Part shown: piece by piece, positions 35,689-48,059 of the stretch
Layout: each line of letters opens with the position of its first letter
How positions within the stretch are numbered: the first letter of the stretch is position 1
From: Undaria pinnatifida
Lineage: Eukaryota; Sar; Phaeophyceae; Laminariales; Alariaceae
NCBI GenBank assembly: GCA_012845835.1
Contig: JABAKD010000010.1
Span: forward strand, 1,186,001 to 1,250,000
Direction of reading: 5' to 3'
DNA length: 64,000 bases
The notes under the pieces: model-generated
What the model was told of the DNA's origin: nothing
Database searches by the model: none
Seen by the model: only the letters and a program-made list of their open reading frames with translations
Translations under genes and position numbers: made by a program

Positions 35689-38600
35689 TGGAGCGATTTC
35701 TTCTCGGATATGGTGCTCGGATGCTGGCATTCACCCGCGGTACAAGGCAGAAAAACGACGGCTTCTAATTACGATGAGCGATGAGCGATTGAGCTTGACC
35801 CATGACCCAACCGGAACTCCATCTCGTTTTTCTGGGATATACTACTTGGGATCAGAGTGTACGGCCACGATTGCAGTAGCAGAAGGCTTAAGCTTGACGC
35901 GATCGAAGGCTCGCCCCCATTCGGCGTGCACCCCGCAACCACGCCCTTTTTGCGTGTGGTGTGTGGGATGTTTTAGAACCGGCCACCTCCTCCGGCTTTT
36001 TGCGCGTGAAGTTCTCGTAAAAAATAAACGAAAAAAGACAGAGAGACACCTCAGCTGTCAGATCGAGGATTCCACCGAAGCTCATATTTTGCATGCTGCG
36101 CGTGATATTTCGATCGCGCGTGCCTCAGGGTTTTATGACCTCGTGGAAGGTAATAGGTCGGGGACTCCCCTCGGTCACAGTACGAGGGTTACAAGTACGG
36201 CAGCTGTGAGTTCAACCGATTTATTCGTCGATGATTTTTGTTGATTCAGCTTGCGAGCTGCCCCATACACCGGTGGCGCATTTTGTACAATCCACAATCC
36301 ACTCCTCGTTAGTCGAGCATGTAGGTCGGTGACTCCCCTGGCTTTGGGGTCGTAACGAAAAATACAAGCAGCATCGTCCGGATCGCAGGACACACTACAG
36401 CCCCAAAACCCCTTCCTGTACTAATTCCAAGTAATTTGTAGAAAAAAACGGGTTTTCAGTTGTAAACGCGTTAACCTCTTTGGAGCTGCCCCATTTTTAT
36501 TGGAAAACGAACCACTTGGAATACGGTTGCGATTTTACTTTGCATGTGGCAAAAGGGGTTCACTCCTCGCGATCGTTGTATGCGCTCTAGGCGCTGTGAT
36601 ATCATACACGCGACGCAAAACCCGCCCAAGGGTTCTCTAACACGTACGGTTTTGACAGCTGAGTGGCGGATATGAGTCGTGCTAAAACCCGAACGCCTTT
36701 TAACCGTTTCGGCTAGCGCCTTGACACAGGCATGCCTCCCTTCTCTTATTTGGAGGTTCAAATAATCAATGCGGTGTCACCGGAATTTTCTAGAGGGCCG
36801 GAAGATACCTTTTTACATCGAACGCGTGTCAAAAGCGCGAAGACGGCAGCGCAGTCAAGTTGTGCACAAACTATACCTCAACAGCACTAATGCAAGCAAC
36901 GACGTACCGCTGCAATCAACGAAAATCAAAATCACCGCTGAGCTGCAAACACCGAGCATCACACGGCACTGCGGACGGCCGTGAGGACTCGTCTGGCACG
37001 GTCCTAGCTTCCCAGGAGGGACCAGGGGGACCCGCCCTTGTCGCTTAATTTTGTGCGCAATTCCTGCAGAGTTTGATGTTAAGCTGTCAGATGAATTTGT
37101 TGGCGTGCTTTTAGAGTAACCTTTTTTTTCTTTTTTTTGCGTTGTTCCGGAAGTAGTACAGACGCCCCCACACGTACGTCCTGTTGTGCTGGTGTACGCT
37201 TTTCCCCAATGATGGGCCACTGCTTGCGCCGAGCAACCCCAAAAATTACACACACCTCCAAATATAGCCCCTTTCAATCGATTGAAACCGCCATGTTTTG
37301 GAACAAGGAACTGCCAGAGTCTTACAGCGGCGTGATGCGGACCAGAAGCCGAAACGCCCTTCTCGCTTCTGGGAAACCTCCCAATATACCAGTGATTTTT
37401 TCACAAACTCTTCAAAACGGCGAGTACATCTAGACCATGGCCTATGACAGTATAACATAGTTTTAAAAACAGCCACCATCCATAGCACCTGTAGCACCTG
37501 AAGGTTCCCTCCGCAGGGTTAAAACAGTCCAACTAAACAACTGCGCTCGGTGTGGCGAAGGCAGCTCACGTTGTACCACGGACGTAATCCAAGTGAATGC
37601 CCCCCTCTACAAAAACGCCACCGTTAAACTGACACCGCTCTCCACGAGCGTTGTGCGCGCGTTCGCGTTGACCACGTTGTAAGTAAACAAAAGCTGCCGA
37701 GGCGTCCAGCAGCTCTCACTCGTAAGGAACACAAACCCACCGAAACTCCAGCCAAACCTCGCTCGTCAATAAAATAAAGCATCACACATGCCCAAGTACT
37801 CCTGGAACCTGTTGCTCCTGGTGTAGTAATACCTGGCCTTGGTTCGAATAACTGTACGTTGTGTGGTGGACGCGGTCAGGACGGATGGTTTTCGAAAATT
37901 TTCGCATGTAACTACACGATGTCAAGTCCAATAACGCGCTGCATTTCCTGTCGGCCAGGAGGCTGAGGCAAACCACTCGCACCACCAAATGATCGACACC
38001 CGAAATGCGTGTAAAATGTGTACTACCCCGGTTCAAAACGCCTTCAAGAATAGTTACATTTTCCCCCCGCCATAATAGAGTTAAAATCACCTCTTGATAT
38101 AGTTAAGATCACACACCTTGACAGAGTCAAAATCACCTCCAGCATAGGGGATTAATACCGTCCCCCAGTTTAGTATATCATAATATGGTTAAAACATCCT
38201 CCTAACACGGATAAAGTCACTCCCTCCAAAAAAGTTCAAGAGTTCAAGTATAATGCTTCTCCAGTACGTAGTAGCATCAGGAGAGCGGGACTCGGCAAAA
38301 CACACGACGCAGCGCAAAGCTAGTCGACGGTGGCCGGTAAAATAAAACTCGAGTTTGAGCAAATCACATCAAAGAACAGCTGCTGTGGCCGCTGTTGTTC
38401 CTGTTGTTGTTGCTGCTCCTGCTGCTGCTGTGTCGCGAGCGCACACGCAGGCCAAGAGCTCTCAACAACGGTGCCACCCTTCTGTTCCTCGATCGCCGTC
38501 CGTTGCGTGAGCCCCCTCGCACACCCTCTCCAATGCTCCCCGCACCACCCCCCCGTTTGACCAGCCGCACATGTTTGGCATCCACCCAGAAATGGCCCGA

Positions 38601-39162
38601 CGTTAGCACCTGTATGGTTACGATATGTTAGCCGGTGAGGAGTGATCCCTCTATACGTAGTACGGTAGTAACGGTAGCGGTGTTGCCCTTTCTGGGCCAA
38701 ACGTTATATGATTTGCATGATTTGTATGACTTGTATGATTTGTATGATAATGTGTACGGTTCAGCTCCTCGAGTGAAGAAGTACCGGTCGTTCTGATACT
38801 TTGACGAGTACTACAGCTGCTTTAGGACTAGAGCATACCTGGTGAAAGTTATTGCGCGAGCGAAAAGCCTTCGAAGTCATGTTTTGGGTGGTTGATATTG
38901 ATGTTGATGTTATTGAGCTGCTCCTCATGTTAGGAGCTCAGAAATTTCTTAGAACCTTCTGCTGCACTCCTACTGTGGGATGTCTGTTCTCAACTACTGC
39001 TATAACAGACTGCGGCGATCGACGAACTATAGCGTCTGCTAGAAGTTCACCCACGTTGTTGCGTAGAAAGACGCTTACCGCTGCGTAGAGATGTGCCTCA
39101 GTTTTTGCGACGAATTTTCGCTTGGGGAGCTGCATACCTCACCCGCAATCGAGTTTGACACT

Positions 39163-39400
<238 letters not shown>

Positions 39401-39493
39401 TAGTCACTCAGCATGGATGAGTAACCCCATGGGCTATGCGAAGAAGGTGTACAATGCTGAGCAAATGATCGGAATCATCACCTAAGCTATTAG

Positions 39494-39740
39494 CGAGGCT
39501 TTTGACAAGTCATGACTCGGTCCGCGGGTTGGGTCAGGAGGTATTAAAAAAAAACGCGGGTCGTGTCGGGTCGGGTCAGGGGGCGATGGAAATCTCACGG
39601 GACGGGACGGGTCGGGTCGGGTCGGGTCAGCAGGTTTTCAAATGCTACAGGTCGGGCCGGGTCACCCGAACCCGATCCAACTGGTATGGTATCGTATGGT
39701 ATGACATACCGAGAAGAGATCCGACCCGTGAAAAACCCTG
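39494..39740. mobile_element. hAT-like MITE (copy 2)
   Basis: Termini CGAGGCTTTTGACAAGTC and the inverted CAGGGTTTTTCACGGGTC are weakly complementary (12 of 18), with the same GGGTCGGGTC-rich interior as the 1566-1762 element. It is flanked by GCTATTAG (39486-39493) and GTTATTAG (39741-39748), a 7-of-8 match consistent with a hAT target duplication. Confidence 0.5.
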
Positions 39741-40239
39741 GTTATTAGCTAGTTCCTATTTGAGAAAGCTGTCATGTGTCATGTACAGAATCACACGGAA
39801 ACCAAGTGGCCCAATAACTGCCACCCATACCCTTGCATGGGTACAAACTACTTTTACTTGGGAATTCGTGTCGAACATGTTTACAGTTCTTAGATTCTTC
39901 TCGGCAGATTTGTTCTTTCGTAGCTCAAGGCTTGGCAAGGTCAAGACTCCAAGTGATTCGATGGCGACGGGAAAAAAATGCTAACAATGCCCCGCCACCC
40001 TCGTAACATTGTCCCGTGACATCAACGGGTGATCCATTTTTTAGAGCCTAAAGAACACATCACTGGAACAGCCAGATGCTGCATCAGGTTCTCAACGGCC
40101 GTTCTGGGGACCCGTCTTCGAATCGATAGATCTATAACTAGATACGCACATCACTCCATAGTGGCACCCGTTGAGATTTTCAATCAGGCCCACCAGGATC
40201 GTTCTATGGACCTATCGTCACGTATAATGAAGAGATACG

Positions 40240-40909
40240 TGTTGAAAATAATGCGCTGTGTCCCAGCAGCAGGTAGATGCCGCTGATGCTCGTAGGCTGT
40301 GTGGCCTACCTCAGAGGTATACACTCAGAGAGCAGTCGAACTGCGAGCGACTCAGAAACAGAGAAATGAAGATGTTTGATTACTGACTGACTCCCAAGTC
40401 AGGTTTTGCTGGTGCCGATGAGGAGTGAGAAGGGTGGGCGAGCTAAAGGAGAAGGGTGGGCGAGCTAAAGGCTGGGCCACTCTTCTCGAATACGACAAAA
40501 ATAAGCCAATCACACAAAAGATCCAGAATGATTCCAGAATGATTCTGGAAGGTTTCCTACGTTCTAGAAGCAGCAACCTCGATCTGAAACGCTTCCAGAA
40601 GCTTGCAGAAATTCCAGAAGCTTCTAGAAGGCTTCCAGAAGCTACACACGTTCAACGTAAATGTCCCGGTCAACCTTGACCTATCATGCTTCCGGAATAT
40701 TTCTAGAACAAGAGAATACATGCTACGGAGACATAAAGGTGTGCCCGCTAGATTATTTTCTACTGCTACGCAGAAATACTAGTTGCTGCAATCTACGTCT
40801 GCGCTACATATCGCTACTACCGACACACGACTGTCAAGTTGTCGCAATCGTACACAAAGGTAGAACTGTGCTCAGCTGTTGACAGATGCACATAGATATA
40901 TCCTTGACA
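40240..40909 (-). repeat. 3' LTR of the copia element (670 bp)
   Basis: Starts TGTTGAAAATAATGCGC and ends TATATCCTTGACA on the plus strand (TG..CA ends). It is identical to the other LTR apart from a few substitutions and an extra 22-bp tandem copy (GAGCTAAAGGAGAAGGGTGG and two more bases) near 40440-40465. Confidence 0.95.
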
Positions 40910-41309
40910 CAACCCCGCAAATGGACAACCAGTCGATGTGTTCAACGGAAAAACAACTTTGTCTCGTGCAACACCGCAATTCGCATATGATTGCAACTTC
41001 CTAATTCACGAATCCCAAGAAACACTGTACTACAACTGAGTCGACATATCATAGACCAACATGTCTATTTAGACTAACTACGTAGTCTTTATACGGAGAG
41101 AAAAAGTGGTACTCGTCCACGCTCCTGTTCGTGAACTCCTTTCTGGTGATTGCCTTCCTGCGTTTGATGATGTTCTTGCGCACGTGCACGCATATTCCAA
41201 AGTCAAATTTCCCTCCGAAAACGCTGTCTTTCACCCAGCCGTCCACGAATAAATCTCCGACATTCGGCGACGAAAATAAATAAATAAATAAATGAAAAAA
41301 AAAACTCCT

Positions 41310-44300
41310 TCAGTGCTTGAAGTTCTGAATTTGCAGGAGGATCGACGTGAAGCGATGCTTGGGCAGATGCTTGGTCGAGATGTCCGCCAATTGCTCCTCG
41401 CTCCGCTTGTGGTGGAGGTTGATCTTGCCCCTAGATACCAGCTCCCGGATAAAAAAGTAGCGTAGGGCGACATGCTATGTTCTCTGGCTGTGCATGGCAT
41501 TCCCAGCCACTGTGAGAGCCCCGGTACTATCACTGTGGATTGGCACCGATTCGAAGTTCTTGAACTTCAGCTCTCCCATGAAGTTGGAGATGTAGACCGC
41601 TTCCCTAGCGGCGTAGCTGATTGCCTGGATCTCGGCTTCGACCGTGCTCTGAGCAACAATCGTCTGGCTTTTTGCCCCGAAGTTAAGCAGTCCGCCTCCC
41701 AGGAAGAACAAATAGCCGGTGGTGGATCTTCCGTTGTCCGGGTTTGCCCCGAAGGACGAGTCTGCGTATGCGGTCAGTCGGAATTGTCCGCGCTTGTAGG
41801 TGATGGGCAGGTCCGGGTTTCCGCGAAGGTATCGCAGTACGTGCTTAGCTGCCCTCAGGTTGACTTGAGCCGGGTTGTTGCAGGCCTTGGACAGTTGCAG
41901 TGCTGCAAAGCAGATGTCGAATCTGGTGCCTTGCGTCAGGTAGAGAATGCAACCCGTCATTTGTTGGAACAATCGCTTCTCATCGGACCCGAGCAGCTGA
42001 TCCTGAGGGTGTTCCGTGGAGATCTCCGCTCCGTATCCTGGAGTGCTCACTGGGTTCGCATCCTGCATTCCGAATCGCTCCAGGATCGTAGCGACGTAGT
42101 GTCCTTGCGAGATGGATAGGGTCCCTTGCTCGTAGTCGCGCTTGACCTCGATGCCCAGGATGCGCTTGACTTCGCCTAGGTCGGTCATCTCGAATCGGTC
42201 AGTCAGTTCCCGTTTCTTGTTGTTCACCAAGTTTTGGTCTTCTCCGGTCATGAGAAAATCGTCCACGTACACCGACAGAATCACCATGGTAGCGCCGTCT
42301 GTGTAGGTGTACACACAGGGGTCGGACTGCGTCCGCTTCCAGCCGAACGCCGAAAGGGTCGCGTCGAGAGTGTCGTTCCATTGCACCGGCGATTGTGATA
42401 GCCCGTAGAGGCTGCGCTTGAGCTTGTAGATCATCGGTTCTCCTGTCTTCGGGTCCTTGTGAGTTTCCCCAGGAGCGGGCCTGACGTACACGTCCCTGTC
42501 GCAGGGAGCGTTCAGGAATGCTCCGACGACGTCCAATTGATGGATGACCCATCCTTGTTCGTTGGCGATGGCGAGGATCAAGCGAATGCTCTCGATGCGG
42601 CACACCGGTGCGTAGCTTCGTCCGTAGTCGTATCCTGCTTCTTGGCGATGTCCACCGACGACCAGACGGGCCTTGAATCGTCCATCCAGTTTTTTCTTGA
42701 ATACGAACTTTGTGCTGAGGATCTTGTCTGTTTTGGGTACGCTACTGAGCGGGACGAGGGTGTAGACGTTGTGTTTCTCCAAACTCCCCATCTCGGTAGC
42801 GCAAGCTTCTTCCCACTTCTCGCGCTGGGGTGAACTCATGGCTTCCGCGTAGGTGTCCGGGATTTTGAGCACTTGACTCGTCTCCTCCAAGAGCCCGTGC
42901 GGGGCTTCGCTGCGCGTGGCGTAGATGTAGCCGCAACCGGGGAAGGGATCTTCCGGGAAGTGGGCGAAGTCCCAGACATCTCCGGGACACGGTTGGGACG
43001 ATTGAGCTGCGATGGTGCTCAATTGGTCGAAAGCGAGCGCGGTAGGATCGGTGCGCCCAACTGCTAAGCGTGCGTTGCCGCGTGCGGTTCCGTCGTCGCT
43101 CATGGTCACAGTCAGGGCACCCGGAACTAAGGCAGGGTCCACGGGATCATCGTGGGCCGGTTTGCGACGCGTGCTGGCGCGAGTGACTTCGAGGCGGCGC
43201 ATACCTTGACGCGCCGCTCCAGCTGCGCCAGCTCCTCCTGAAGTAGTGCCTCCCCGTGAAGGCGAAGATGGTCCCACCGTTCCCGCAGATCCAGCTTCTC
43301 CCCCAGCTTCTATACCGCCGTTAGGCTCCACGCCTCCCGTGTCAGCGGCTCCTCCTGGATCAGTGGTGCTTCCCGGACTAGCAGCTCCCTCCAGCGAAGC
43401 TCCTCCTGGTGATGAGGCTCCTCCCGGCGAAGGATCTTCCGGGGAGAATGAGTCTTGGTGGTTGTCCTGCTGCAGCTCCAAGCGTAGCTCCTCCCGATCG
43501 AGGTTGTCTTGTTGCATTTGCCGGATTTCTTGGCGGAGGAGTTCGTTCTGCGTTTGGAAGTCCAACCCACTGGCAGTAGTGGGGTTTTCGGGCCCCAGGA
43601 GGGAAGTGTAGCTCAGGACATCGCTCTCGTAGCCGTGTGCCTCGTCGGAATACTGCAAGGGAACCGAGCGCGGCGGTGACTCGATGAAGGTTACGTTACG
43701 GCTCTCGATCACGGTACCGTTGGACAGATTGAGGATCCGGTACGTCTTGCTGTCTAGTCCGTATCCACAGAGTTTGCCTTCGAAGGCCCTGTCGTCCAGT
43801 TTCTTGCGATAGCGCTCGTGGTGCACAAAGGCGCGAGCTCCGATCGCGCGAAGTCCCGACAGATCCGGAGACTTGTGGTGCATCTTCGAGTAGGGAGTAG
43901 TACCTCCCAGCGCTGAGTGCGGCGACCGGTTCAGTAGATACGCAGCCGTCATCATGAGTTCGCCCCACATATAGGGCGGAAAGTCACCGTCCTTCAGGAG
44001 GCATCGGGTCATGGCTGAGAGTGTTTACCCGTCGCGCTCCGATGTTCCGACCTGTTGAGGCGTGTTGGTGGCAGCGTATTCGAGCTTGATAGCTGAGCTC
44101 TTGCAGTACTCGCGGAATTCAGTCCCGGTGTTTTCACCTCCCTTGTCGCAACGGATGGTTTCGATGCGGTACCCGTCGCTGGCGACTCGCATGTTGTAGG
44201 CATGGATAGCTTCGGTGGTGTCGGCTTTCTTGCGGAGCAGGTACACTTCCTTCATCTTGGTAAAGTCGTCGGTGATCTTGCAGGCGTACGGGAACAATCC

Positions 44301-46139
44301 TCCCTTGGACTTTGCTGGTGGGGTGACGGGTCCCAGATTGTCGATGACCACGATCTCTCCAGGCCGAGAAAGCTCGCGAGTGCTCTTCTTGGGGTGTGGA
44401 GACTGCTTGTGTTTCCCCACCTCGCAGATTTCGCAAGGGGAAGGTGTATCCGAGTAATCCATGCTAGTGTCCGGGTCTTTCCTCAGGATGTCCATGTTGC
44501 GAGGGTTGATGTGTCCCAGTCTCCTGTGCCAGGTATCCGCAGCAATTGCTACTGAGCACACTGCTCGTGAAACCGCTGGTGGTGATGCCTTGTTGACATT
44601 CTTGGAGGGCGGCTGGTCAGACGTCTTGCCAGCTTGGGAAGGAGTCGCAGACGTTTCTTGAAACGTGACGTCCAGCGTGCACATTCCTTGGTCCTGCGGG
44701 TCCTGACGGAGCGGAATGACTGTCTTCTGTACTGTGAGGTTCGGAGTTTTGTCTTCAACCACGCATCGCAGCCCTTTCTTCAGCAGTGAAGTTGGCGAAA
44801 AAATGTTACGCCCAAGCCCAGGTACAATCAGTCCAGTGAGGCGAGTAGGACGCTGCTTTCCCTCCTTGTCTGAGATGGTGCAGTGAAGGGCACCTGTTGC
44901 TGTTCCCTGTAGTTGGCCTTCGCCCGCTATGTCGATGATCTTCGAGATAATTCGCGCCTTGTAGTCTTGGATGCGTCCCTCGGGGATCAGACGGCTGTCG
45001 AACATCGTCTCCGACGCTCCTGTGTCCACCAGCAGTCTGACTCCAGTCTCACTGGCCGAGAAATCCCGTCCCCTGAAGCGGGAGCAGGTGGCGAACATGA
45101 ATGCATTGTCGAATCCGTCGTCCTCGTCGCGAGTGAAGTCGATTGCTGCTTTCTCTTTGCTCGGTTCTTGCTTGTCCGAGGATGCCGAACAGTGATGACA
45201 GTGAGAGCATGCTGTGAAGGCCTTGCCTCGCTTCCGTGCTTCCGGCTTCTTGGCGCCCTGTTGGTAGCATTCCTCGTTGGAGTGAGAGGTGGTGTTGTGT
45301 ACTGAGCACCACTTCGTTGCTCCGGCCGGCTGTTTCCTTTCTTCCCTGAGCTTGGGGCAGTGCCTTCGGATGTGGCCGGGCTCGTTGCATCTGTGGCAGA
45401 TCAGCGTCGCTGTGGTTGTCATGGCAAACCCGCGACCAGCAATCCGCCCTTTTGATCCCTTACGCGACTGTGAGTCGAGGAATATGTTGCGCATGGTGGA
45501 CTGGATCTCGCCAAGCGCGAAGGACGGGTCGCGGAACACCATCATCTTGACGTCGTTGTACTCGTCGGTGATTCCCTGGATACATATGCCCTTGAAGCGT
45601 CGATCCGTCACAGGTTCACCCATCTTGTTCAGCTGAGCGCGCAGGAGGATCTTTTGGTTGAAGTAGTCGTCGGGGTTCTCACCAGGGTTCATTGGACTAT
45701 TCTCCATCTCGTCCATCTTTGCCCTGATCACCTCGTCGGTTACTCTGTTGTAGTTGTCGCAGAGCTCCTGAAAGGCAGCCTGCCCGTCTCCGCTGATTCC
45801 AGTGTCGTCCTCGTGCTTCTGTACTGCTAGTGCAGCCGGTAGTTCCACCAGAAGAAACAGGATGGCGTAGAGATCCTCGTTAGCCCTTGTGTATGACTCG
45901 AGTGCGTTGGTGTCCCTAGGGTCTGGCCGCGGTTGTTTCTTCAGTAGTGGGAGAATGTCCTTCCTGGTAGCTCCAACCACGACACAGAACTTCTTCATCC
46001 ATGTCTTGAATTCCGCAGGGTCCTTGCCGTCGAACTTCCTGAGTCCTTTGATCACGGTTACCAGGTTCGTGGAGTTGTCGCTGGCGAAGGTGCTTCCTCC
46101 CGTGTTGCTCGGTGGGATCACTTCTCCTCCCTCCGGCAT
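41310..46139 (-). pseudogene. copia gag-pol polyprotein frame with two in-frame stops
   Basis: One continuous 1,610-codon frame (46139 down to TGA at 41310-41312) interrupted by TAA at 44025-44027 and TAG at 41475-41477. Domains by approximate residue: gag (1-240); CCHC zinc knuckle C-x2-C-x4-H-x4-C (about 248); protease DTGASET (about 371); integrase zinc-binding H..C-x2-C (about 545-570) and catalytic core (600-800); a Pro-Gly-Gly-Ala-rich linker (about 895-975); reverse transcriptase with YVDDFLM (about 1291); RNase H with YADSSFG (about 1458). The first stop falls in the integrase core and the second about 55 codons before the natural end, inside RNase H. No frameshift separates gag and pol, as is usual for many copia elements. 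The stops could be read-through sites, but point mutation is the simpler explanation. Confidence 0.93.
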
Positions 46140-46199
46140 GATGATTCTTATGATCTTCGTCTTTTACTAGATGTCTCTTCTGCCGCAGAAGTATTCTTG

Positions 46200-46375
46200 C
46201 TCTGGGTGTCTATGCCCGAGTGTTCCGCACCCCGCTCCTGCTTATGATAAAGAGGACTCCGGTTGTGGTTTTTGTTCCTGACCCCGCTCCTGCTAATGAT
46301 ATAGAGGACTCCGGTTGTCTTCCCCACCCCGCTCCTGCTAATGATATAGAGGACTCCGGTTGTGGTTTTTCCTTG
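46200..46375. repeat. Leader minisatellite of the copia element
   Basis: Three tandem copies of a 50-60-bp unit containing CCCGCTCCTGCTAATGATAT and AGAGGACTCCGGTTGT, located between the primer-binding site and gag. Unit length varies with a short variable spacer. Confidence 0.85.
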
Positions 46376-46679
46376 ATGATTATACCGCAGTGTTCTTGTC
46401 CCGATGTAAAATACTCGAAACTCTTCCGCACAAGTGATTCGCTTCACAACCCACTACTGCTGTTGCAGTACTGGGTAGGTGTTGAGATGTACTTGAAGCT
46501 CCTCGGTGTAGATGACCGAGGTTGTGCGCTCACGTTTGTTGCCGCTGACCGATGACGACGTCGCAATCTCCAAAAATCTCCGAGGTTTAAGAACTCCGCT
46601 CGCTGTCCGCAGAGGCTGTCGAGTATCCCAAGAAGGATGCGTTGACCTCCCCTTGACGTCCGTAGCTCGTAGAGTGCGT

Positions 46680-46701
46680 GCGTTAACCGAGGCTCATAAC
46701 C
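46680..46701 (-). promoter_or_regulatory. Reverse-transcription primer-binding site (half initiator tRNA-Met type)
   Basis: Directly inside the 5' LTR the minus strand reads GGTTATGAGCCTCGGTTAAC. Its complement ends in GGCTCATAACC, the anticodon stem-loop of initiator tRNA-Met, rather than a tRNA 3' CCA end. Drosophila copia uses the same arrangement: a tRNA-iMet fragment cut in the anticodon loop primes at a GGTTATGGGCC site. Confidence 0.75.
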
Positions 46702-47349
46702 TGTTAAAAATAATGCGCTGTGTCCCAGCAGCAGGTAGATGCCGCTGACGCTCGTAGGCTGTGTGGCCTACCTCAGAGGTATACACTCAGAGAGCAGTCG
46801 AACTGCGAGCGACTCAGAAACAGAGAAATGAAGATGTTTGATTACTGACTGACTCCCAAGCCAGGTTTTGCTGGTGCCGATGAGGAGTGAGAAGGGTGGG
46901 CGAGCTAAAGGCTGGGCCACTCTTCTCGAATACGACAAAAATAAGCCAATCACACAAAAGATCCAGAATGATTCCAGAATGATTCTGGAAGGTTTCCTAC
47001 GTTCTAGAAGCAGCAACCTCGATCTGAAACGCTTCCAGAAGCTTGCAGAAATTCCAGAAGCTTCTAGAAGGCTTCCAGAAGCTACACACGTTCAACGTAA
47101 ATGTCCCGGTCAACCTTGACCTATCATGCTTCCGGAATATTTCTAGAACAAGAGAATACATGCTACGGAGACATAAAGGTGTGCCCGCTAGATTATTTTC
47201 TACTGCTACGCAGAAATACTAGTTGCTGCAATCTACGTCTGCGCTACATATCGCTACTACCGACACACGACTGTCAAGTTGTCGCAATCGTACACAAAGG
47301 TAGAACTGTGTTCAGCTGTTGACAGATGCACATAGAGATATCCTTGACA
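46702..47349 (-). repeat. 5' LTR of the copia element (648 bp)
   Basis: Starts TGTTAAAAATAATGCGC and ends GATATCCTTGACA on the plus strand. It lacks the 22-bp tandem copy present in the other LTR. The CCAGAATGATTCCAGAATGATTC and CTTCCAGAAGC-type repeats in the middle are shared by both LTRs. Confidence 0.95.
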
Positions 47350-48059
47350 ATACGCACATCACTCCATACTAATGACCCCTCGAGAACTGCAATTATGCTT
47401 TGGGGGACCAAGCACTTGGAATCAGAGTTGGATCAGAACTAAAGTTGAATAATATTTTCAGCGGCAACAGGGTCTTGGTGTCCAAACTATTTTCGTTTTC
47501 TGTGTGGAGTGACAAACGGCGCGCAACGCCGTCCATCCCTGGCCACGTACTCTTTTCATTTAAAGCCCCAGCACACGACCCCGCCAGGCATTGATTGATG
47601 CCTCGCTGCTTCTTCTGACGCTCACGAGATTCGCCCACTACAGCCAACGCAGAATATAAGTGAGGGAGAAATGCGCAGACAAACCCGATAGTCGTCTTAA
47701 CTGAACCCATACAGTACACGCTCCGACTTATGCCGCAGAAATGGTTCACCGCGTTTTTTTTAAAGCTCCTGACGTGAGGCACTCTCCACCCCCACCCAAA
47801 AACTGCCCTTGATGAAAAATGGAAGTACATAATCCGATAAATGATCACTTGGACAAGGTATACAGTAGTATCTGATAGACTAAAACGAAAACGACATTCT
47901 AGCGGCATTTGGCGGCTCCCAAGTTATAGGATCCCCATCGGTGTTGACGAAAATGGCTAAAAAACGCTCTCACTGCCGGAACTTGCGTTCTCCCGAGTTT
48001 GCGTCCCACCCCGCCCCCCTCTGCCTCACTTTGCACCATCCACATGCACGCATGCTCAC

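Larger units (their letters stand above)
40240..47349 (-). mobile_element. Ty1/copia LTR retrotransposon, recent insertion
   Basis: Full-length 7.1-kb element read on the minus strand: 5' LTR 47349-46702, primer-binding site just inside, leader, gag-pol frame 46139-41310, then 3' LTR 40909-40240. The 5-bp target duplication ATACG flanks it at 40235-40239 and 47350-47354. Domain order gag, protease, integrase, reverse transcriptase, RNase H defines the copia (Pseudoviridae) class. The LTRs differ by about five substitutions and one 22-bp tandem duplication, so the insertion is young. Two in-frame stop codons suggest this copy no longer makes an intact polyprotein. Confidence 0.95.

Noticed and set aside
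36855-37277. 140-codon minus-strand frame
   Set aside because: Low-complexity composition, no known motif and no consistent neighbouring exons.
41472-42119. 215-codon plus-strand frame and other frames opposite the copia polyprotein
   Set aside because: They are antisense shadows of the pol frame.
47393-47908. 171-codon minus-strand frame as the last exon of the F-box gene
   Set aside because: A plausible acceptor exists near 47644, but its phase does not fit the exon ending at 48060 and the sequence has no recognisable domain; left unassigned.
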